NCBI GenBank assembly: GCA_038093515.1
Contig: JBBPSI010000016.1
Coordinates: 1-64,000 of the forward strand
Direction of reading: 5' to 3'
Length of the DNA: 64,000 nucleotides
Origin: Butyriboletus loyo
Lineage: Eukaryota; Basidiomycota; Agaricomycetes; Boletales; Boletaceae
Under the pieces are notes generated by a model. That model was not told the DNA's origin and made no database searches. It worked only from the letters and a program-made list of their open reading frames with translations. Of the stretch, positions 22,958 through 33,705 are shown piece after piece (position 1 is the stretch's first letter; every line of letters starts with the position of its first letter). Both the position numbers and the translations under genes were made by a program.

Positions 22958-24227
22958 CCAGCGCCCGAATTCGCGTCGTGTCATTTAGTGGACTGGACTA
23001 CAAAAAAAACTAGAAACGATAATGATGAAACATATACACGATTTTCTGATTTCCGAAAAATGGGAATGACATACGAATACAATCAGCCATCTAAATACCA
23101 ACCAAACATCTCATATAAACCAGCTGCCAAATTGCGTTGTTGGCCGCGCAGCAGGAGGTACATTTCTCGCCAGCCGCCGTCCAGCCACTTCCCTCACGGA
23201 CCATAGTACGTACGGACTTTGAAATACTGTGCGGCATGTAAATTTCCTGGATTATAGACACTAAAAGTTAGGCACCCTCCTATTCAATTATGCTGAAAAG
23301 ACCCTTCTCCGGCCAATGCTAGATCACTTAATTACCCTGGTTTTGCTTGTTCAACACCCGCATCCATTGCGCATGTAATCCCACATATTGTATCCGTCAT
23401 ACAATTGCCATTTAAATTTAGCTGTGAGGCCACGTTCGTGCTGTTCACGAGACTGACACCACCCATGCCCTTTGACAAACGTGGACCACGCAGCTGAATT
23501 CTGGTTTGGTCTCCACAAATAGAGATATTGTGTAAATCAGGTGAGCTCGGGTCTCGGAATCAGCGCACGGTAGCAAGTAAGCTAACAAGTACCAGTTATT
23601 GGTGTTTCAGGTTAGGATGAATTCTGGGGACTCGAATGCGGTCATTGATTTTTGGATGTCAGCTATACATCCGACGCCAAGTGCAATCCCGGCGCAACCT
23701 TCTCGCAGGCGTGAGTTCTCTGTCCAGATCATGTCTTTGTGCTCTAAGAACCAACGATCCGATCTGAATACCCATGGGCCGTCAACGTCGTATTCTCTGT
23801 TCAAAGTAACCCTGACGCCCCCCGAAGACGATAAGAGTGCTCCGCATCCATGGTTCCTAGCATCCATTCTGGCATTCCAATATGGACGCAGAAAAAAAGT
23901 GCCGGGTACCGCGAGGTCCGCGCAAGACACGTTCGTACTCAAAGCACACGAATTCCTTTCGATTGCATGAAACACATGCGCATGATACTCTCATGGACGA
24001 CAGCTCTGGCCAGGATGTTTACTTTAACGAGAATACCATGTGAAGACCGCATGGGAACACCAGCAAGAGATCTATATTCGGTAACGGGGAGGGACAATCG
24101 TGGAAGAAGCTACCATCGACTCCTTTGTGTCGTCCAATAGCGACCGTCATAAACCAGAACGCGAGGGAATACCAAGTCATTGATTGTTAAGTCGGGCAAA
24201 AATAATCTTGTGGGCGAGTTTCGCCTG
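22958..24227. other. Intergenic region with one unassigned open stretch
   Basis: Between the foldback element and the first acid phosphatase there is no gene I can support. At 23607-23975 both strands stay open for about 120 codons. The minus-strand reading is richer in Trp, Cys and Gly (for example DVDGPWVFRSDRWFLEHKD) and looks more protein-like, but it has no ATG and no known domain. It may be an exon of an unknown or decayed gene. Confidence 0.3.
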
Positions 24228-24233
24228 TATAAG
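24228..24233 (+). promoter_or_regulatory. TATA-like element of acid phosphatase 1
   Basis: TATAAG occurs 73 bases before the ATG of the first acid phosphatase, a usual distance for a fungal core promoter. Function is inferred from position only. Confidence 0.4.
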
Positions 24234-24305
24234 TACTGGATAGAACCATGCCAAGAGGCCCGTTGCCTTTGATCCATCTCGTGGTGATAGCGCCGCACTT
24301 TGGGT

Positions 24306-25918
24306 ATGTCTGTTCCGGTTGTTCTTGTCCTTGGCGCGCTCGTCCAGTCTGCCTCTGCTGCAGTCGCGTCCACGTTCACTGCTCCAGCTGCTGCGTGTGT
24401 AATCCATCTTAATATTCTCGGCAGTCAACTAACCTGATGGCCTGTCAGTCCCACTGACACGTCGCCTTTCTATGTCGGCACGTCGAACGGAACCATTCAA
24501 AACACGCCCGTAGTACCTGGTGCCGTTTTCGATCGCTACATCCAGATCTGGCTCGAAAACACCGACTTCGCCGCTGCAGCCTCGCAAGCAGTCTTCCAAA
24601 ACCTCTCGACACAGGGTATCACTCTCACAAGTTACTATGGCTTGACACACACGAGCGAGCCCAATTACATCGCCGCCGGGGGAGGTGACTTCTGGGGATT
24701 GTATAACGATGTCTTGGAATATATCCCAACCAATATGTCCACGATTGTGGACCTCTTGGATCAGAAGAGCATTAGTTGGTCCGAATATCAAGAGAACATG
24801 CCAGCTGATGGCTACGGTGGTTTCAACTACACGAACCCCGATAATTACACATATTATGTCCGCAAGCACAACCCTCTTATCATTTTCAATTCAGTCGCAA
24901 TGAACGCAACGCGAGCCGCGCGCATCAGGAACTTCAACGATTTTGCTGTCGATGTAAGCTTGTTCACGCAAACGTTCAGTTGGCAGGTATCTGATCTTTA
25001 CCCAGCTAGGAAACAACTCCCTCTCTCAATGGATATTCGTCACCCCTAACCTCAGAAAGTTCGTGCTCCGAGTTTCATGTATTTCCTGGAACACTTTGCT
25101 GATGGTCGCATTTCAGCGATGGTCACGACACGAATGTCGCCTATGCTGCACAATGGCTACAGTACTGGCTCATCCCCTTACTGCAGGACCCCAACTTCAA
25201 CACGCCCAGGACATTGATCCTATTGACTTTTGATGAGTGAGTAGAGTTTGGTATACATAGCATCGCCTGGGACTGACCGTCAATCTCACGAGGAACGAGA
25301 CGTATGCGCTGAACAACCAGGTGTACACTATTCTGCTGGGTGGTGCCGTTCCTGCAAACCTGAAAAACACCACCGATGCCACATTCTACACCCACTACTC
25401 CGCGTAAGACTTGCCCGCCCAACTTTGTTATCGTGTATTCAAGTTTCTTCAGTCTCTCGACAGTCGAGGCGAACTGGAACCTCGGTAACCTCGGTCGCGG
25501 AGACACTAACAAGACGATGGCCAGTGAGTGTCGTGCAATATTCAGGCATGATCATGACTGATCTCGTTTTTCAGATGTCTTCAATCTTGTCGCGAATGTC
25601 ACGGGCTACAAGAACAATGGCCTCACTGGCAGTTCAAAGCTGCCTCTTCTCAACATCACTAATACCATTCCTGGACCGTTGAATCCGCAGTACTATGTTC
25701 CTTATCTCGCGCCCAACATCTCGGCAACTGGTGGCGGAAGTGGACCGACCTTTGTTGCGAACGGTACCAACCTAACATTGAATGCTTCAGACGCACCGAT
25801 GCCTGTCAACTTGACGGCCACGACCTCCAAGACCAGTAGTGCTGTCGGTGGTTTCGCTCAAGCTGATCTCCTGGTGTCGGTTATGGGTGCTGTGTTTGCT
25901 GGTGCTCTGTTGTTGTAG
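24306..25918 (+). CDS. Secreted acid phosphatase, copy 1 (phosphoesterase family)
   Basis: Member of the phosphoesterase family that includes fungal secreted acid phosphatases and phospholipase C-type enzymes; releases phosphate from organic esters outside the cell. Seven exons (24306-24394, 24449-24953, 25006-25058, 25117-25236, 25293-25403, 25453-25523, 25575-25918) close to 430 residues. A signal peptide covers about residues 1-18. Family motifs include QIWLENTDF, HTSEPNYIA, NDGHDTN and LLTFDE. There are many NxS/T glycosylation sites, and a hydrophobic C-terminal tail suggests GPI anchoring. The next gene is its paralog, with the same strand, same exon number and same length. Confidence 0.93.
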
Positions 25919-26269
25919 AGCACGGTGTTTCTTATTTGACGGACCAATGGAAGTAATGTGCCTGTGCGCGAGATAAGAATGATCATACGCACAGGATCGA
26001 TGAACCTTGCAGTTGTGTTGAAACCAGCTTGAGGTGAGTTTGTGGAGGCTGTTAGCTGCGTCATCGGGTGCACTCAGGGACCTGGTGTGAGTGACAGTCT
26101 GCGAAGGAACTTGAAAAACCAGCTACATGATGTAGACGGTGTCACTCAAGTTCTGTTCTGCTCCTTTTTGTTCAAATCATGACCTGCCAGGCTATGCGCA
26201 TGTCGTAGCGAACGTGCGTGGTTCTCGATGCTACTCAATGTCGAGATAATCGTCGATTCGAGCCGAGCC

Positions 26270-26275
26270 CACGTG
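26270..26275 (+). promoter_or_regulatory. CACGTG E-box before acid phosphatase 2
   Basis: A palindromic CACGTG lies 80 bases upstream of the second acid phosphatase start. This is the core bound by Pho4/NUC-1 type bHLH activators of phosphate-starvation genes. Binding here is an inference, but the gene function fits. A TATAT motif (near 26289) sits between it and the ATG. Confidence 0.45.
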
Positions 26276-26354
26276 CTTGCGCGGGGTATATCATGGCCAG
26301 AAGCGCAGCCGGTTCCTTTGGTCCTCCTACGAGGGTCCTTGAACCGAATTCGGC

Positions 26355-27961
26355 ATGATCATCAAGTACTCAATCCTTCTTGGAGCAGCCGTACTACGGT
26401 CTGTCTCAGCCTCAGTCGCGTCGACCTTCACTGCCCCTGCTGCAGCGTAAGCCTAGTTACCCATGCTTCCACCGTCACAGCTTTAACTCCATCAAACCTT
26501 CGCAGACCGACCGACACATCCTCCTTCTATGTTGGCACCTCGAACGGCACGATCACCAACTCCCCCAACGTGCCTGGCAAGGTTTTCGACCGCTTCATTC
26601 AGATCTGGCTCGAGAACACCGATTTTTCGCAAGCCAGCTCAAATTCCGTCTTCCAGAACCTGACTGCCAATGGTATCCTTCTCAACAACTATTACGGCGT
26701 GACTCACCCCAGTGAACCCAACTACATCGCATCAGTCGGAGGCGACTTCTTCGGGCTCGCATCCGATGTTCTCACCTATGTTCCCGACAATATCTCGACA
26801 ATCGTCGATCTCTTGGACGCGAAGAGTATCAGTTGGTCAACCTACCAGGAAAATATGCCCACGGATGGATACCCGGGCTACAACTTCACCAACCCTGACA
26901 ACTATACATACTACGCGCGCAAGCACAACCCGTTAGTTATCTACGATTCGGTTGGCCAGAACGCCACCCGTGCCGCGCGTATTAGGAACTTTAACGACTT
27001 TGCTGTTGATGTAGGTGTCGTCTAGTCGGTCTGCTTCATCGTTTTGCTGATCGTGGTATAGGTCAACAACGACTCGCTTTCTCAATGGATCTTTGTCACG
27101 CCTAACCTCCGAAAGTGGGTCGCTATAGTGACTTAGTGCCTCGTGCTGACTTCATCACAGCGATGCACATGATACTACTATCGAGTATGTTGCGTCCTGG
27201 CTGGACTACTGGCTAGTGCCCCTACTTCAGGACGCCAACTTCAACACTCCCAGAACGCTGATCTTGTTGACATTTGACGAGTACGTCGATTTCTGGGAAA
27301 TGTAACTTTTATTCACTCTTTTCCTGTAGGAACGAAACCTATAACATCAACAATCAGGTGTTTACCCTTCTGCTTGGTGGTGTTATTCCACAAAGCCTCT
27401 GGAACACAACGGATGATACGTTCTATACCCACTATTCGATGTAAGGAATACTGTTCATTTTGGCCAGGACCGTCAGCTTATGTGACTTGTTTAGTCTCTC
27501 GACTATCCAAAATAACTGGGGTCTCGGCAATCTTGGTCGCCAGGACACCAACAAGACCGTTGCTAGTGCGTATCATTCTCCTGGTGTCCTTACTTAATTT
27601 AACAGACATTTGCCTGCCAGATGTCTTTGCCTTTGTTGCAAACACTACCTCGTACCAAAACAACAACATCACGACCAACGACCTACTGCTGAACCTCACA
27701 GGCACGTTTGCTGGTGCTTTGAATCCTGACATGTACGTCCCGTACCTCGCCCCTGACGTCAACAGCACTGGCGCGGGGGGTGGGCCGACCTTCGTTGCAT
27801 CAAACGTCAACATGACCCTGAACGCGTCCACCGCACCTGCCCCGGTCAACTTGACGGCCGCTGCAGCCACAACGAGCGGTGCCGAACTAGGCGCAAGGGT
27901 TGGCATACGGGGCGCCTTTGGTACGACGTTTGTTGTTGTCATGGCTGGTCTATTGCTTTGA
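26355..27961 (+). CDS. Secreted acid phosphatase, copy 2 (phosphoesterase family)
   Basis: Tandem paralog of the gene 437 bases upstream. Exons 26355-26446, 26506-27010, 27062-27114, 27161-27280, 27330-27440, 27495-27565 and 27621-27961 close to 430 residues, exactly the length of copy 1. Exons 2 to 6 have the same sizes (505, 53, 120, 111 and 71 bases). The signal peptide (MIIKYSILLGAAVL) and C-terminal hydrophobic tail differ most. Motifs QIWLENTDF, HPSEPNYIA and LLTFDE are conserved, while the NDGHDTN of copy 1 reads NDAHDTT. An upstream CACGTG suggests phosphate control. Both copies appear intact. Confidence 0.93.
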
Positions 27962-29337
27962 TTCCCAATGCATCTCCTTTTGGCGGGTGGTTGTTCGCTC
28001 AAGTTTTGTTTGATTTCCGTTGGACATATGTACATAGCGTCGTACCATGACATTGATGTCGTGATCAAAGATTTGAGGTGGCGTCTTCCCTCTACCCCGG
28101 TCACATTCCATATTGGAAAGTTCTCCCTGTGTGCAGTGCAAAACATGCAACTTTCGTCTGTTGAAGATACTGATCTCTAAACCTTGTGTGTTGATTTGTG
28201 ATTCCCACCAGGAAAGCTGAGCCATTGACAAGCCCAAGCGGGTCCGGTGTCGATCTTATTCAAATTCCGCGAACCTGGAGCCAGGAAAAATCATCCTCTA
28301 GTTGTTTTGAATACATACCGATCACTCGAAACACGTAACATGCTGTACAAGTTGGTCGGTAACCTGGTGCGTGGTATTTCTCCCAGGAAGTCAGCAGCCG
28401 GCTCATCGCACGTTGATGTCCAGGTGATCCTACCCTGTCCATCGTATTCCCGTGAAATGACCCCGACGTTGCATGCAACATAATCGAGATCGGTGGTCTT
28501 TCGTGATAGCTATCCAGCGCCTGAGATTAGTTGGTCAGTCATCAGGAACTACTGCAACATCGGTATGTTATCCGGAATAGTTTATGATGCGTTCCAATGA
28601 CCGTGCAGATGACGATTCCATTCGGTGAGTCTACTTTGGCGAGTGAGGTTCATGAACTACCTTCTACAGGGAAAGGTTGTGGATAAGTTCGTGATCGCTT
28701 TCATCTCGCTGATCGGCTCGACCACTGCAGCGAGCAAGAAGAACATGATAATCGCGGGTTTAGTGGGTGTAGGCCGTTTTGAGAATATACGGCTCACTTA
28801 CTGTTCTTTTTCAGTGACTATTAAGCTTCTCGCAGTTCTGTGAGTGAAATCCCTCGCTTGAATATGTCGTTCATTGATCAACATGTGGAAGAGAGAAACG
28901 AAGGGGTGGTGGGAGGTCTCGATCGACGGGAGCTGGGGAGGGTCACCATTGAAAGCGATGCGTTCGAGTAGATTGGGTGGATGGTCGTAGATTCTTCAGA
29001 GTCGTGGGGCGGTCGCGGCAGCATTGAACTGGCATAAGGTGTCAGTATGGCGTAACGCCTTTTACTGACGCTGATCGACGCTGGAAGCTGTTGTGTGACC
29101 GTTTTGGGCGATATATGGGCGCTTCATCGCTGCCAGTGTTCGTCGTGGAAGGATGAAGGTGTAAAACCATGGATGTGGATGTTGTTATAACTTGTACATT
29201 CCGACGATACCGATAATTCGTATGTCGGACGCTGATGGTAGCACGCCGTCTGGCGGTTGCTATAGTACTTGAGAAGTGGTTCGTTCGTCGTTAGCGATGG
29301 CTGTGCTTACATACTACTGTCGACTGATTTTTTGGAG
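27962..29337. other. Intergenic region
   Basis: About 1.4 kb without a supportable gene. Around 28560-28850 several splice-like donors and acceptors occur in a row (for example a GTGAGT at 28624 and a CTACAG near 28667), but no exon combination I tried stays open. This may be decayed coding sequence or an untranslated transcript. Confidence 0.3.
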
Positions 29338-29344
29338 CCAATCA
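29338..29344 (+). promoter_or_regulatory. CCAAT box of ERG5
   Basis: CCAATCA lies 74 bases before the ERG5 ATG, a position typical for the CCAAT-binding HAP/CBC complex. ACATAAG closer to the start may serve as a weak TATA element. Confidence 0.4.
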
Positions 29345-29411
29345 GCGCACTTGAAGGGGTACATAAGTCTCCGTCGTTCTTGTCGGGTTTTCTTTCGTAC
29401 CTATCGTTCAC

Positions 29412-31248
29412 ATGGCGTCCCTCCTCCGCCATTATTCCTCTTCCGTGCCCAACCCCTCCTCCTCTCCCTCCCCTCTCGTTCACATCCCCATCCCCTCCTT
29501 CTTCGCCCCCACCTCCAACCAGGTTACTTGGTTTTACACCACCCTCGCCATCGTCGCCGCCCTCCTTGTCCTCGAGCAGTCCGTGTACAGGTACAAGAAA
29601 AGGCATCTCCCCGGCGCGACATGGACCATTCCAATCATCGGAAAATTTGCAGATTCCATGAAGCCCACTATGGAGGGCTACATGGCTCAGTGGAACTCTG
29701 GTGCTCTTAGTGCCGTTAGTGTCTTCAACATGCGAGTCACGTCCTTGCATCCGCGTCAAATCATTGTTGACATGATCTTGCACTTAGCTTTATCGTCATG
29801 GCCTCGTCCAACGAGTACTCCCGTAAGATTTTGAACTCCCCGAATCACGCCGAGCCTTGTCTGGTCAACTCTGCAAAGTCAGTCCTCATGCCTGATAACT
29901 GGTTCGTACATTTCATGAGCGTGCTCGCGAACAGATGCTATAACTCACATTTTTCCCAGGGTCTTCCTTACCGGCAAAATCCACGTCGAGTACCGAAGGG
30001 TATTAAACACGCTTTTTACCCGCAAGGCTCTTAGGTACGTGTCTCCTCTACCGAGCTCCCGCATTCACTTTCTCATCGCTGTGAAGCATCTACATTCCTA
30101 TCCAGGACGCCATCGCCCGCAAACATTTGAATCAATGGCTCGCAGATGCTGCCAAGGATCCCTCACCCAAGTCAATCATGCAGACAGCACGTGAACTCAA
30201 TATGCATACATCACTTCGTGTCTTCTGCGGTAACCATATTCCCGAGCACGGCGCTGCTGAGATCAGTCAAAAATACTGGGACATCACCCGTGCCCTCCAG
30301 CTTGTCAACTTCCCCATTCCCCTCCCTGGTACCAAAGTTTACAAAGCCATTCAAGCTCGCAAAGCCGCGTTCAAATGGTTGGAGCTGGCTGCCGCCAAAT
30401 CCAAGGTCGCCATTGCAGAGGGTGCTGAGCCGGAGTGCATGCTCGAGCAATGGGTCAAGGAGATGCAAGCCCCTGGTTATAAGGGTCGGAAGGATTTCAG
30501 TGACCGCGAGATGGCCATGGTCGTCTTCTCGTTCTTATTTGCCTCTCAAGATGCGATGAGCAGTGGCTTGATCTACGGCTTCCAACACCTTGCAGACCTC
30601 CCCGAGATCCTCGCCAAGATTCGTGACGAACAGTACCGCGTTCGTGGAAGCGATATCGACAAGCCCATGACCTTGGAAATGTTGGAGGAGATGCCCTACC
30701 TGAAGGCCTTTGTCAAGGAAAGCATGCGCGTCAAGCCTCCTGTCACTATGGTATTCTCATCTACTACGTTCCATGGGCATACTCCTGATGATTTTGTTGC
30801 AAGGTTCCTTACAAGACCACAAAACCGTTCCCCATCACTTCTGATTACACGGTCCCTGCCAGCAGTATTGTGATCCCGTCCTTCTACAACTCTTTGCACG
30901 ACCCCGAAGTGTATTCCGACCATGACAGCTTGATCCCAGAACGGTGGCTCGATCCCAACAGCTCTGCCAATACCAACCCTCAAAATTACCTCGTGTTTGG
31001 CAGTGGTCCTCACAAATGCATCGGTATTGAGTACGCACAATCGAACATTGCACTCGTCCTCGCCGCCGCCAGCGTGCTTACCAACTGGGAGCATCATCGG
31101 ACGCACGAGAGCGATAAAGTCCGGTATGTCTTGTGTCCCGTGTGGTGGGTCTGCGTGTGCTCATTGGATGTGTGTGAATAGGATCATTGCAACAATCTTC
31201 CCCAAAGATGGATGTTTACTCAAATTCACACCTCGTCCAAGGCCTTGA
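29412..31248 (+). CDS. ERG5: Sterol C-22 desaturase, cytochrome P450 CYP61
   Basis: ER-bound P450 that introduces the C-22 double bond late in ergosterol synthesis. Exons 29412-29731, 29788-29901, 29960-30034, 30087-30750, 30804-31123 and 31182-31248 close to 519 residues. An N-terminal membrane anchor lies around residues 35-60 (TWFYTTLAIVAALLVLEQS). The family-typical I-helix region reads FLFASQDAMSSG, the K-helix is KESMRVKPPV, and the heme-binding loop is FGSGPHKCIG with the axial cysteine. The first intron (29732-29787) can only be removed in frame with a GC donor (GCGAGT); the other introns are GT-AG. The gene appears intact. Confidence 0.95.
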
Positions 31249-31885
31249 GGCGTCGCACATCCCATGATGTCGCTTCAACTCTTGCTCTTGGAAATATACC
31301 TTTAATTACACTTCATTTAATTACTTGGAATTTAGAGGCCACCTTGGCGGGAAATGTCTTTGTTCGGTCGAAAGATTCTTGGAACTGCCTTTGAGAGCAA
31401 AACATCGTAGCGTCTCCAGATGATGATGAGTTGCGCTGTAGATCCCTCATGAAGGAGCCTTGTGACAAACTATGGTCATGGACTACCAGGCCTATCGATC
31501 GCAATGAGACGGATTTTAGTGGGCTTGGTATGTGTTAAAATTCCGTAACTCCCATCCCGATCCGTGATTATTCCGGACCCGGATTGCCACGAATCTATAA
31601 CATGTTCTGCCAGTTCTTGTACATAACCATTGCAACTACGACCGATCGTGAATACTGCATGTTCCCCGAGTTCGACGTCCGTCATCACAGAGGCAGTCAC
31701 ACTCACCGGGGTCGAGTGCTGGATGCGTCAGGGGATCGGAAAGAAAGGGTTTTATCTTACATACATACACCACAGATGAAGGACAAGAAAGAGGCAACCT
31801 GATGCAGCGTTCTGGTACGCACGTCCTTGTAAACCGCATCCTCACAAACGCAACGACCAGAAAACATCCCCTTCGTCCACACACG
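31249..31885. other. Convergent intergenic region
   Basis: This stretch lies between the end of ERG5 and the end of the broken RBR copy. Only short overlapping open frames are present, and I see no domain or RNA gene. Confidence 0.4.
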
Positions 31886-33400
31886 TTAAATCGAGACCTC
31901 AAACAGCTGACACCTGCGAAAGTGCGCCGAGACCGCCTGATCGATTTCGTGGTTCAGTGCAGATCGGACGATCAAGCCACCGCAGACGTAGCAAAAGTGA
32001 GTGTTGCACCCGGGCGAGATGCACTGCCAGAAACAAGAGAACGTGACAACAATGTCGGATGACGGGCAAGGTGATGTGAGAAGGGCGGGCACACACCGTC
32101 ATGTGATTACATCCTGTTTCCTTCTGAATCGGCGTCGTGCAATCTGTATGTTGTTCGTGTGAGTACCCGCGGGGTTTCGTCTACGCTCGGAAAAACAAAA
32201 ATGGGGGAAACATTCACGTACTCGGGCAATGCTTCCACCCCTTTTCTTTCATCAAACGGTCTAGCTCGGACGATCCGTCGCACGAATGTTGCGGGTCGTT
32301 GACGACGATCGTCTGCTCGCACTTTTTGCACCATATATGATGACAGTCACACTGAGGACACATGATGTTGGTCGCCTCCGAGTAGTCTTCGCGATCCACA
32401 AAGCCAGGTCGTTGGCACCTGTTAGAACCGTGTCACTTTCCCATACGTTGAAAAGGCACAGGGAGACGGATAGGCGACATACATCCGACAATGAATTTGG
32501 ACGGTGAATTCAGCCAGCTCCATCTCGGTCAAGATCTGAGACTGCTCTTCGTTGACACCGAGTTGTTCGATTAGGGATCTCGAGATCACTATAAAGACAA
32601 AATGCGTCGACGTTGCCAACGAGGGAATAGTAAACGTGATGCGTACCACCAGGCTGACCTTTACGATCCTTGACGATAGTGCACACGGGACAGAATATCG
32701 GGTACCGATGTTCTTGGATCTTTGAGGAAACGAACTCCCTCAAACAGGACCTACACATCATGTGCACGCAGTCGTCTACTTCGGCGATGTCATCTTCGGG
32801 CAGTTCGTCCATGCATATCCTGCATTGAAATGTGGGCTGCATGTACCGCGCGGCGAGTTCTGCGTGCTCTCGACGGAGCTGTCGATCTTCGAAATCATAT
32901 TCGTTCTGGAGTTCGCGAGCCAAAAGAGTAGTCTGGATCCAGAGATCGTCTGAATCTATGTTTGACATACTATCGAGGTTGAGGTTGCCGTGAGCAGGTG
33001 ACGCCTTGGAAGGAGCGGGGGAGTGGGTCGTTGGTGAAGATACTTTGTGCCTCAGCGAAACCAAGGGGCTAGGGATGGACGCACAGGATCAAGACGCTTT
33101 ACAGGAACCGTAGATGGGGTATCAGTAGAGCGAGTATAGGCGCCGGAATTTCGAGAGGAACCAACGACAGCGCGGCTGATCAGGCCAAAGGAGCGCCCTA
33201 GTACACGGTTTGCAAACGATATAGGAGCAGATGGGGCCTCATGTTCCATAGAAAAACCGGACTCGATTCGAGCTGCAGTTGAAGTTGTCAGAGAAAGTAA
33301 GTTCCTTGTTCGCGCCTGAGCTCTGCCGCCAGGGTCTACGCACGAAGGATGAATTCCTTGTGCTGAGGAGGAGCTGTGCTTGCCATGAGTAAAATGGCTG
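31886..33400 (-). pseudogene. RBR ubiquitin ligase, broken copy A
   Basis: Downstream duplicate of the intact RBR gene at 33706-36060. It keeps the second half: RING1 (CRICMDELPEDDIAEVDDCVH), the in-between domain (CPQCDCHHIWCKKCEQTI) and RING2 with the catalytic-cysteine motif ETGCNHMT and CISPGCNTHFCYVCG. The exons are split at the same places as in copy B. The N-terminal protease-like region is absent. Relative to copy B there is one extra base around 33060, which shifts the frame, and the coiled-coil segment is shortened by deletions. Similarity to copy B fades near 33400-33430. A shorter product starting at an internal ATG before RING1 (MSNIDSDDLW) would still contain a full RBR module, so residual function is possible. 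Confidence 0.8.
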
Positions 33401-33705
33401 AACCTGTGACTTCTTCCACAGGTTTCACAGCCTCCGGCTCACACACCCTATGGACACCAGTTCAGTGCCGGGTTCATCTCTACAGGATCAATATAAAACC
33501 TCGCAGTTTTCTCATCGAGTTATGAATTCACTCAAGAATTTACTGCGGCGGAATAAAGGACTTGAAAACAAGCTAGGAAAGTACAATGATTCTTACATAC
33601 TCCCTGAGAGGGGGACGGAACCAAACTGAATGTAACGATCTGCCGTGCGCGTTCTGCCCGAATTGTATCCTCATCTATGTCAACATCCCCTTCAACGTCC
33701 ACGCG

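Noticed and set aside
28625..28843. Possible small multi-exon gene with several splice-like sites
   Set aside because: Every exon combination I tried met a stop, and the open frame begins with GTG rather than ATG.
29041..29080. Short inverted repeat around GGCGTAACGCC
   Set aside because: The stem is too short to separate from chance and no array or gene boundary goes with it.
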